Positions 9,301 to 21,300 of a DNA stretch of 41,286 nt are shown piece after piece. The position numbers and the translations under genes were made by a program. Location of the stretch: positions 19,755 through 61,040 of the forward strand of contig AVPN01000009.1 of NCBI GenBank assembly GCA_000695325.1, given 5' to 3'. The notes below the pieces were generated by a model. The model did no database searches. It was not told the DNA's origin and saw nothing but the letters and a program-made list of their open reading frames with translations. Source of the stretch: Pleurobrachia bachei. Lineage: Eukaryota; Ctenophora; Tentaculata; Cydippida; Pleurobrachiidae. The stretch's first letter is position 1. Every line of letters begins with the position of its first letter.

Positions 9301-12300
9301 GTTCAAAGTGGCCCATGGTGCTATACATCAGACGCTGATGTAGAGTGGGAATTGTGCACCGTGCCCGTCTGTTGTAAGAAGAAGTCGAAGCACACGGTTG
9401 ATTTTGTAAACTCATTTTTTAAACACCCTTCCATGACTTTAGCGATGCAGTGTAAGGGTGTCACGGAGGACCCTGACAAACAATCATCGTTGAGTAATAG
9501 TGACCTGCCCTACACACTGAAGAAGGGTGACCTCCTCTATAAAGATGGTTCCAAGTTTGTCACGTGGAAAAAACAAAACTGCCGTGAGTAAATTAGTAAA
9601 TAATAGCAAATAATCTAGGCCATATTAAGGTTAAAATGTCATTATGGACATACCAAGATTGAGGTGTACATACCAAGTTTTAAGTCAAAAGAAAGTGCAG
9701 TAATTAATTAATAATTATCCAGGTGATGTGGAAGCGTATGGTAGTTCTAGGAGGGTGATAGGATGGTGGTCAAGTGCAGCGAGTGAAATCACCCTACCAA
9801 CAATAACTAACAGTGCTGGTGATACAATCATCGTGAAGTTCACATATCCTGTAAGTGTGGGGGGTGACAAATGCCAAGTTGGTGGACCCATCTGTTGTTG
9901 AGTAATTGTTAACGAACTGTGATTGCTTTACTTCACTTCACTATACTACACTTCCAGCTGGTTAAGTTAACCCTCTCTGCTTAACCTATAGGGTGTCCAA
10001 GAGAAAGAGATAACAATAACGGTTAAAACGGCGGCTGGTGTGGCATGTGAAGTTACCATGGATACTACTGGAAAGACTCTAACAGTGAAATCCGCCACAG
10101 AAACGGTATAATGGGGGAAACTAAGGTTCAGGTCACGCGGAGACCTGAGATCTTTGCCTTAGGCAACGGCAAAACCCGACATTCAGGCATGAATTTCCCC
10201 CTATAACCCGAATATTAAATGAAATTTTGATCTAATTATATGATACTCAGCAAAAACTATAATTCCTACTAGGTAACCAATCCTTGGGTAAGTTTGGTAA
10301 AGGATACGGAGATAGAGATCAAGTTCCTTCTAAGTGAATCCTATTGGATAGTAACTGTGGATGGTGTTCATATGGAGAACAGCGTCAAGGTTGCAAAAGG
10401 TATTCTGATGATACGTACATATTATAATAGTACTATATAGTCGTATGTAAAAAGTGTCGAACCTGCACAATGGAGCATTGCAGCCTGGCAGTATATATGC
10501 AGTATATGTTTGACCTCCATTCCACAGTTCAGACGACACTAGAGTAGTACTATACCAAAGTATAAATGCCTATAGTATGCCTTTTCAGTTGAATACACGA
10601 CCTATAGTATCCCTGCCTGGGTCAATGCCCGAAGGGCATTGACCCAGGATGATGTTTTTAGCACGCACGTGCTAAAAAGATCATTCAGGGTTTAGAAATC
10701 AGCAGATTGTGTAGTTAGCTAAAAGTGTCCGTCGGCCGTCCATCCGTCCGTAACGGACAACGCCTAACAACAAGTCTGCTCCTTGATAAAACTTTCATCT
10801 CACGCTTCGTTGATTCAACAAAGGAGATGATTAACACCCATTGTGGCGCACAATTACTCGCTGATAACATTAAAATTTCCTACTAACACCTGAAATCACT
10901 TTGGGCGCCCTACAGCAATGCTATGAAGTGGTAGAATGTCTTCCAAGCATGAAACTACTGTCACACTAGTGACTCGAGTTAAGATGCGGTTAAAGATGAA
11001 GCACTTGATAACCAACTTTGGTCACCGAAGCAACTGCCTTGTTTGCCACAGCAGCTATCTTGGTTACCATAGCAACTGCTTTGGTTACCATAGCAACTGC
11101 TTTGGTTACCATAGCAACTTACCTAGTTACCTTAGTAACCAACATCGTATCAGGCATCAGCCAAAAAATGCTCTTTGAGCGCAAAATTCATCAGGAAATG
11201 CAGTTTTGAAGCTTATTCATCAAATTTAAATCCAATTGTGGCAGGGAAACACCGCATTATGAATACATAATGCAATAATTCTTGTTGCGAAGTTTAAATG
11301 AAACATTTTTCAGACGAATGTAAGACTAACCACTTTTTCAGACGAGTGTAAGACTAATCACTTGGGATGTTGGACGGATAGTGCAGCCCGAGTTATTGGA
11401 GGTGGTAAAACTCCTTCAGCAGGTAGGTCTCGAAACACTAACCATTGCAATTTTAGTATATTCGAGTCATCCATGATCGGGGTTTACGGCTTACGCCCAT
11501 GGCAACCGTTCTAATCAAATATGAAATCAATACTATTGCCTAGCAACTATAATCATTGCCTAGCAACTGTGGAACTCTGTAAAGCTGCAGCTATCAAGAA
11601 CGGAGTCACAGTCTTTGGAGTACAAGACGGTGGAAACGATTGTTTCGCCTCCTCTGTCATAGCACAATACACGTACAAGGCACTGGGGCCATCTACTAAT
11701 TGTGTAAATGGACTGGGCGGCAGTTGGGCCTTTGATATCTACGAAATATCTTGTGGTAAGTACAGTAGGACCCGGAATCATAACGAACGAGACCCTTTCC
11801 AAATTGTGATTTAGAAATCCTGACGAGAGACAGTATGATATTCCGACGGATGAAGCTAAACCAAATATATTTTGCAGCCCTAACTACTCTGAAATCTGTG
11901 AGTGTGACAAATGTGGCTGAGGTTACGTCTGTTCAGTATCAGCAGGTAGACTATGAGATAGAAAGCTAATTCCGGTTGCATTTGATTCGTCTTGAAAAGC
12001 TGGTTCAGAAAAGCTCTGTGCCTTTTTTGGGTCTTAAACACGATCAACCACTACAGGTCGTGGACAATGATTGCTGGGATGGAATTCACCCACAAACCTA
12101 CCTGGGAACGGTTAACTCTACGACCAAGGGGAAGACCTGTAAAAAGTGGAACGAAACGAGCAATAAACTTGGTATAATGATCGTTTGTGTACGATGTCTT
12201 AGGAAGACGAAACATCATACTTATGCACTCCTTCTCTGTCTGTCAGATTGTTCCTATTTCGATTGATAGGGCAGCCCCTTGAACTAATATCCAACTCATT

Positions 12301-15300
12301 GCAGAGGGTATGGGGTGTCGATTGTTTTTTGACTTCAAGGGATCCGAATACACCGGATCAATAGCGGTGACGCAAAACGGCCGAACTTGCCAAAAATGGT
12401 CGGAGCAGTCGCCCCATAAACACGAATACACTGCAGCAAAGTAAGAAGGAGAAAAAATCAGCTAGATTAGATAATCCGTCGAATCTTGTCTTGTTCAAAC
12501 ATAAGCCTTGATTTGCTATCGATAAGCTAATTAACAAATAGACAGAAGGTTTCCCGTGTTCAGCTTATGGATCTTATCACTATACATTTATACTATACAA
12601 TGTACATCACTATACAATTTATACAATGTACATTTCAGTTATCCCAACTCTGGTCTGGGAGATCATAACTATTGCCGGAATCCAAACAAAGTTCAAAGTG
12701 GCCCATGGTGCTATACATCAGACGCTGATGTAGAGTGGGAATTGTGCACCGTGCCCGTCTGTTGTAAGTACATATTAGCTGTATATATCTGTGCCCGTCT
12801 GTTGTAAGTTAATATAATTTGTATATCTGTGTACTGTGCCCGTCTGTTGTAAGTACTCGCTAGAGTCTTCCTGTGTCCAAAAAACAGCTGTTATCAGCTC
12901 GTATATGAGATTCAAGAATAGTCAATCGATTTGCCTAGTTAGACTATGTTTCGGGTGCCACGCCCCCGAATCATACAAATGAAGGGAGGGTTAGAACAAT
13001 AACAATAGTCAATCATTTATTTGTGACTCTATGTTTTCAGTGTATGGAGGAGGACACTTTGGCGTGGCTACAGAAGGTACATCACAGGGCTTGTTGTTCA
13101 GTGGTAAACTCTATGAAGGTGCTGTCATCTACATGAGGTATAACTACAACTTTTCTAGGGACCCTATTATAGAGTACCAGCTAGAAGTGGAATTAGCTTT
13201 ATAATGACTAGTAGTATGCCCGAAACGCTGACATCACCATCCATTCCTAGTCTATCTCTCACTATCCCCCTACCCATGTTGTTGTACGCTCTAGACTAAG
13301 GACTTCGACTATTAGAGTTATACTCTTCAGTTCTCTAATTGCATAAGACGAGGCGGCGGAGGGATACTGGGTAACGATATCATTCCCTCCCCACAGCAAG
13401 ATTTCTTTTCCGCTCGCCATTTATACACCAGGCAAAAAGAGCATGTTAATTCACAGGAACCAAGAGAGTTGTCTATCATCTTGTCAGGGAGGTGCAGTGC
13501 TGTTCCAGAAACTCGTCACGTGAAACTTGACCGCTATGTAGCCGATTCGGAGATTCCTATATTCGACTGGAGTCATCACCCTTGAGCGACGTTGGGTAAA
13601 GCTATCACTATCAGTAGTCGTTGATTGGCTCTCCCGAACACTTTGGCATAATCTGTCATATTCTTTAACCTGCTCCCTGACAGCAGCAGATCTCCTGGAC
13701 CTAGATGAACGTTGCCAAATAGCGCTTCGGGTGGAAGAGCTCGAGATCAGGACAGAAGTAAACGAATGCACGTGCAGAATTGAATTTCCCCTTGGTACCC
13801 AACTGCAACCGGCAGGGGAGATCTCGCAGGTCCCTCTAACAATTGCACGTGCAAGTGTTATAGTTGCTAGGTGATCTCTGTTACACAATTTGCTTAGTAT
13901 ATAGTATGATTATAATGCCGAAAAATTGTCATCATATTACCGTACTTATAAGTATAAGATCGTTAGTTTTGATTCAGATAGCTTCTCAATCTCAATATAT
14001 TGGAGCTGTGAGGGGCTGTAAACAATTAACACTAATTAAATGATCAAGAATTTAAAAGTTTCTTTATTTAGGATTCAGGCAAAGGCAAACAAAAGAGCCA
14101 AGTTTAATATCAATACGGCGAGCCAGGCACAGAGACTCCCACGGCTGGTTTTAGATCTCTCCAAAACGACGGAAAACTGCCTAATTAACATGGCGAACGA
14201 GGCAAAGACCTGGACAGCTTCAGTAAGTGTCAACAAAAATAATTACTTTTAATATATATGTACATTATATGTATCTCTTAATAATGTGGTGGTGAAATTT
14301 GAATATATTATCATCATCTTAAATATATGTGAGCCCCTGGAGGATATATTATATGGGCGGAACATAAGCCGTTAAAGATAAACAACGATTTAGCAGTACT
14401 GAAATTCAATTAAGAACAGGAGCTTTCGAATGATCTATGTCAGACGTCATCAGCTGTAACAACAATGAAAATGAAAGTGTTTATGTAGTGGAGAAGAGGA
14501 TATGGGATCCGGGGAGGGGAGAGGAAGGGATGAGATCCGAGAAGGAGGATGCGATCCGAGAGGAAGAGGTAGGGGAGGTGATCCACGGGAAGGGAGAAGG
14601 TGATCCGAGCTGAAGAGAATTAGGAAGTAGGGTTGGGAGATCTAGGTTTGATGGAGATGCCAGCAGGTCTGGGCTTCTTGTTTGAGTAGCAACCTTGTAA
14701 TCAGGCTACTAACTAGGCCAATTACAGGGTGCTTATATCCCTACTAATTGGCCAATTCAAGGTCAATTAAAACAATCAGTAATATTAGATCTGTGTAGTG
14801 AGTACCTCTTCTCCTTTTCGAGAGAGTGGCAGACCAATGCTTGCTTTGTAACTCAGAAATGTCTGGACAATCCCTGTTTGGTCCTGGATTCGGCTCTGAG
14901 ATAATAATGGGCCGGTGTTAGGAATATCTCGAGGAAGAGAGAGAGATCAGGATATACAGCGGGTGGGCAATAAGATATCAGGTGTGGACACAATTGGAGG
15001 AAGTGAAAGGAAAACAAAAGAGAGGGAGAAAGAAAAGAGAGAGGGAGAGAGAGAGATAGATAGAGAGAGATAGACAGAAGAAAGGAAGTACTAACCCCGA
15101 TCACAGCAGCATGGGATGTCGAGATAAAAAGTGCGGTACACACGACCAACAGATACATCTGGAGGGATTAGAGTCGGATTAGTAGAGGGGGATTAGATTT
15201 GGAATATATTTCACAAATTCAAAAAAGTATGCAACGTCACTCCTCTTTATTCTCCTTCTCTTCAATTTAATTCTCTGTAACAATCGAGACATGTTCTCAA

Positions 15301-18300
15301 TTACTTACATCCAAAAGAAGAGAAAGGGTTTCCTGCCTTTACGTTTGGCGAGACATTTCTATAGGGGTAATTTTAAAATTTCCTGGAATACGTTTAATAT
15401 TTCATAGTCTGTTTTCAGCTCACAGCAATTCATCAAATATAATACCCCATGAATATGTTGTTAGTTAATAACAACACGAAGGCCAATACGACAGTGATTT
15501 GGATGTGTCTCAACATTTAACAAACAATCACAGTGAGTATTACTGCACACGGGAATATATATATATAATATCAAATCAAACACTGATTACATGATGTTAT
15601 AGTATTTTGATTCTATAACACTTATATACTGGGAAGAAAATAAATAGCAAACTTCAGTGGACGTTTGCAGGAAGCCCTCTGGGCTTTGGATTTAATAAGA
15701 AGGAGAGTCCAAAGATGCAGCTTAGACACAAGCCCTGGGGGGTTTTAGAGTAGTAGCGAGTACTTCCAAGAAATACAAACAGTACACCATCACGTTAGTC
15801 GTTAAACAAAAGCAATTAGAGGATATAATAAAAGTTGGTCATACCAGCCCACCCGCAAAGTTTGGGTCACGAAGTAATTGCCCTTCCTTCATTTCAACCC
15901 CTAATCGAACAATGATAGGACTACTGAAATGTTTTCCCTGTAGCAATGAGCAGACGTTGTTTTTTAAGCATTCCTGAGCTGTCACCGTGATGTTCTATCA
16001 TATTGGCCGCCCGCACAGCACCACCCACAAGGGAGGAAATCCATTGCAGAGACAGATGTTGTAGACTGTGTCGAGTTCCGTGTCGTCTAATTATTATCTT
16101 TACAGAATTGTTACTACACCTTGGCGGAACTGGGTATAACAGCCGATAGTATAGTTGATGTCACATTCAACTACACTGCCTACGGAGTGGAGCTGAAGCT
16201 TAATGATCGGATAGTCACTGAGCCACTGTCTTGGATGCACTGCACTCAAAAAACTGCAGCAGGGTGCATTCCCCTTATAACAGGTTAGTACTATATATAG
16301 AGCTGGGGTCGGAGCAACGGCGGCAGAAGTATATAATTGAGTAACCTCAGGCCCTAGACTCTAGAGAGAGCCATCCAGCGGATCCTGGTGGGAGCACTAG
16401 TTAATTAATAATTAAACAAGTTCTGAGTTAATATAAATCAATTACAGGTGTGGCCACTGAAGACGGAATACTTCACTACGTTGGCGGATTCAACGTTAAC
16501 AAAGGTACATATCAATAGTAAAAGAGAGATAGAGATTCAAGATTCACCCCTGCGTCAGGTGTCTACATGTCACCAAAGTATCACGCAGCTTAGAATTGTA
16601 TCACGTGATCCAACCTCCCTCCTCAGACACGGTAGGGGTTTCAACGCAGACAATGAGTACGACCTGGTCAGGTTCAAAAGCTAGTTTGGCATTCAATGGT
16701 AATCCTTCCGATCTTAGCCACACCGACTGTACAACGGCAAACAATTGGTGGAAGGTATAATTACCAGGAACCGACCGAAATAGGAAATACTGGTCCATGA
16801 TTGGCTGATAAACAGTCACGTGAGGATTTATTGCTCAAGACTAACCTTGTTTACTTGTTTCGGTTGGTTCCTGGTAATTTGAAAAGCTTGAAAATAGAAA
16901 GCAACGAAATAATTTAACAACGAAACACCAATGTACCTTTGGTTCTAGTAACGTCGACGCTGTTGAAATTGCCAAGAATTTCTTCTAGCTGGTGTTCCAG
17001 CTGCGATTAACTAACGTTAATTCTTCTAGTTGGTGTTTGATGGAGAATATTACGTTTGGGGAGGGAAAATGATCAACAGGGCCGATGACACATCCCAGGG
17101 CATAATGGACCGAATTGACAAGACGGATATCACCCTCCTGCTGGGTTCTACAACTGCAGATACGTGTGCCACCGTCACCAAAGACAATGCTCCTGTAAAA
17201 GGGAGCAGGACATTCACTTAACTTGGGCTTGATTAAGGCGTCCATATGCACACAGGATATTAGTCACTTTACGTCTATTTACAGTAAAAAACCTACTGAT
17301 ATTCATTGTATCAAAGACTATTATATGACCAAAAAACAGCCGATTGGCCGACTTTTTGATTCAGTAATATTCAAATATCACTTCACTTTCTAATATATCA
17401 CTACAGCTATGACGACACCGGTTGCCGTTGCACGGGACAAGGTGGTGCTGCGTGAAAACATTCACAACAACAGGATCCAACTGGTAACGACAGCAGGCGT
17501 TACTGCAACCAACATCATCAAGTTCGCGTACCTTAATGGACTTGGGGAGGTTATGGGGACAGTTATAATAGGTACATATTATTGTAATACATATACTCCT
17601 AATTCGATCGATACAGTTTGTTGCAATTACCAACACGTGCTGAGCGAACAACTACGAGTTTATTGATGTTTTCCACTATGATAATAAAGGCCGTATGAAT
17701 ATCATTTCAACTTCAATTCATGTATGAATATAATGTCAACTTCAATTCCCTTGATAGATACGAAGTTGGACGTACAGGGTGGGGGATGTGGTTCTGAGCC
17801 GACACTCGTATTTGGAGAGGGTGCAACGAAAGGGGGAACATGGACGTTCATCCAATCGCTCCTTAACATGGCCATCTGGTATGTATATAATGTTACATAT
17901 ATATATATGTATATATATATAGGAGCACACGGTGCACTAGCAGGGTCTTCAACCCAAAGTTGAGCCTGCAAAACAAACTTATGTTGGGGGTGACGCAGGA
18001 GGCCTTCCTGAACATCCCCACAATGAGAAAAGCATACAATATCAAATTATCAGGTTTTAGATATACAGTTGGACCCCGATTTAGGGACCCCCGAAATTAA
18101 ATTAACATTATTTGACCCCGATTTAGTGGACACCCCGATTTAGTGGAGAGCCTTTCCCCCGAAGGTGTCCCTAAATCGGGGTCCGAATATATTGCTTATT
18201 TCTCCCCTTTCCACTGGCAAATATCTGATAATTTTCATTATTTATAGGTTTGATGACATTAAAGTTGCAACGTACGTTTACAATGATAATTGCGATTTGA

Positions 18301-21300
18301 AAGGCAAAGCAGTTAGAGGGATAAAGATTTTAACTGCCGATACGGCCACCTCAAAATATAGTTTACCTGGTAATTTTCTAACCTTCGATATTATTAGAAA
18401 ACTAACGCCACCTGTTATATTTCCCATTCTAATTTCCCCTCACTAAATAATCCCTCTACTAATTTCCCCTACTATTTTATTGCCTCTTTCCGTTGGTTTA
18501 GAACATTTAATATTTCTCAGTTTGGGGAAACATTGCACCATATGGGACAGTCACGACCAACAGTCCTTTTTCAACTTCTGATTGGGCAGCCGATCACGGA
18601 ACCGATCTAAACTAGTAAGTAACAGGGACCGACCGACTCAGGAAATACTGGTCCCTGATTAGCTGATAAGTGATAACCGGTAACCAGTCACGTGACCCAA
18701 ATAACGAGTTCTGATTGGCTGTTTACCGAGATGCTCAGGAAAAAGTTTTGCCCAGAAAATTGGGTGCCCGGTATATGGGGACCCGACCGTAAATGCTATT
18801 CATGTTTGACTGTTGCCATTAGCAGTTTGATTCCAATATTAATTGTTTTATAGTGAGGACAGCTCGGCGTTTGCCAGTGGAGGAGCGGGAGAAGACAAAT
18901 ACTGGCAGGTCAAGTTTCACGCCATAGTCGCAATCATGGAAGTAGTCATTTACAATAGGATTGCGAGTTCAGCAAAGCGGATCAATGGAGTCAAGGTTAG
19001 TTAATCAGGAACCGACAGAATCTGGAAATACGGGTCCCTGATTGGCTGATAACCAGTCATGTGACCTAAATGACGAGTTCTGATTGATTGTTTACTTGTT
19101 TCCTTCCGTTTCTGAGTTTATCCTTCCGGTAAATCGGGTTTTCAATAAATTGGGGCATGGTAAATCTTGCCAGGTTCTGACTACAGTTCGCGCGCCCCAC
19201 ACATAACAAGGTAAATCGAGGTCTGATTATAAATGGTTTTATCTGAAATTCTTTTTGTCCAGATCTATGTGGATACTGGACTGAAGGCGACATTCACATA
19301 TGATGACACTAAGCAGCTTTATAGTACTGGCGTGATGAAACAGGTATGGACGGCATAAAGTCGAATTTTTTGGAGTTGTCACCCCCAAATGACTGCGAAT
19401 GTGAAATTTATCAATTTTGACGTGTACACCACACGTTTAACATGTGATGTGACGTGCAAAAACATTCCGTGCACGAAAATGGGGGTTGACAGTACTTCAA
19501 CCTGACTCTAAATATCATCTATAGGTGTACGGGTCGCTCGTGAAAGTTACTGCGAGCACTGCCGAAACTATGAACTGGGCTGAGATTAATGTGTACGGTG
19601 TTTATGGTAAGTATCACGTGTACGGTGTGTATGGTAAGTATCACGTGTGAATTAGCTCTTTTTCGCCTTTCTCGATCTTCCCTTACTGTGCCCTCGTAAG
19701 AAAGCCGAAACGATTTGGGTTCGATGGAAAGATATCATCGACCTGAAGCAAGTTGCCAAAAATATGTGATTTTACCGCTAACCAAAAGAGAAAAAAATGG
19801 CTGTAAATTTAAATTTACCAATTCTACTTAGACAAATGGGAACCAAGAACGTTTCACTTTGAATGTGCGAAAAAGGGAGCGCTATCCGATACCCTTCTGA
19901 TCCAGCACCAAGGGACGGCATGTCTTCACTTTTCGGAAGTTGCTGCTTATGGAACATTACCAGGTAACACATTAATAGATACAGCTTCAAATTCCCCTAA
20001 TCCGAGAGTCACCAATCTGTTTTGTCCTAAAACCCGCTATACTACCCTCCATGACTATACCCTCCATAAAGCCCCAAATCTACTGTTTGTTCCTTTGTCT
20101 AAAATCCAATTCATACCCTTCTTCAGTTCTGGAGAACACCTTTGAAATAGAGCCAAGTTTCCCTAATCCAAGATTCACCAATCTGTTTTGCCCTAGTACC
20201 CACTATTAACTTTTACGACCCATGACTACCCTTCATGACTGATCTTCTTCAGTTCTGGAGAAAACCTGTGAAATAGACTATGGAAACCACAACGGGGCTA
20301 CTGGCACAGGAGTACTGACAATGACGTACTTCCTGGGGAATTACGGGAAGTCAGAACTGTGTAGAGATAAAGCCACGTGTGATCATTATCGACCTGGTAA
20401 TAATTATTATGTTAATTAAGTGATAATTAGTCAAGTACTAAAAACGTGCTTAAAATAACTAAGTATCACAAGAAAGGGGGGAGCTTAGCGCCATAGTTAC
20501 CCATACTCGGGCGGTAAGCGGTTTGCTTGGCGTGTGGTAACAAAAAACAACTAAATATCACAATCGGAAGATGTTTACTTACGTTGCATTGCTTTCAGCG
20601 GGCTCTACTAACACAAAAGGCTGGAAATACAACGGAATGAAACGAAAAAGGCAGTCAAATTGTAAAACAGAATTCTACCCCAACAACCAGTGCTCAATTG
20701 GCTTTCCAGATTGCTTTTTATTGCAAGGTAAATTCTTAAATTCAACATCTATAATCGCATCTTCATTTAATGATTATTGGCTATTATATTATGAAGAAAA
20801 ACACAGTGGTTTTTGGGGCCCTTGCGTGAAGCACAGTCTAGCTAGGCAAATATGTAACCCACTTTACACACCACTGTTATTTCTCACAGGAAGAAAAAAC
20901 ATGGCAGTCTTCCGACCAGTGAAGGCGTCCCAAGACATCACCGCTTACAAACTCACTGACGCTAGTGCATCAACGTGTGTAGGAACGGACGCTGCAAAGA
21001 AAGCTGCCACTGAATGGATAAAGATAGACCTGTTAGCCTTTCAATCACAACCAGAACAATCCTAATGGAGCTGGCGCCGGTTGTTAGCTTTTATTGAGGG
21101 CGCTAAAGTGTATGTGGACGGGGCGTTGTGTGGCACAGTCGGGGCTCTGGCACCTACAGCTGTTAATGTCGAGTGCTCTTCGACACTGGTTGGCTCAGTT
21201 GTTGTGGTTGCCATAACAACGTCAGATTCAGTGACCAAGATATACGCCTGCGAGATTGAGGTGTATGAAGGTTGGTACATGAATCAAATACTTTATCATC

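Larger units (their letters stand above)
6695..12770. repeat. Tandem duplication A (multi-module exon block)
   Basis: The unit 6695-9430 recurs as 9434-12770. The offset is 2736 at the left end and 3390 at the right, the difference being mainly the inserted element in copy 2. Both ends fall in phase-1 introns, so both copies can be translated. Divergence is uneven: several percent in 6700-8500 against 9440-11890, but only about five differences in the roughly 800 bases covering the half-kringle and kringle region. Confidence 0.85.

Noticed and set aside
9166-9591. Single open frame joining kringle and PAN-like segment
   Set aside because: The intron 9374-9442 has donor and acceptor sites and happens to be open; the duplicate copy shows the same junction with a different intron.
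11021-11139. CRISPR-like array
   Set aside because: The period is 21 bases with no spacers and lies within an animal intron; it is a minisatellite.
14853-15158. Minus-strand Ser/Leu-rich frame
   Set aside because: It is the complement of a GA-rich low-complexity tract, so the hydrophobic look is an artefact of base composition.
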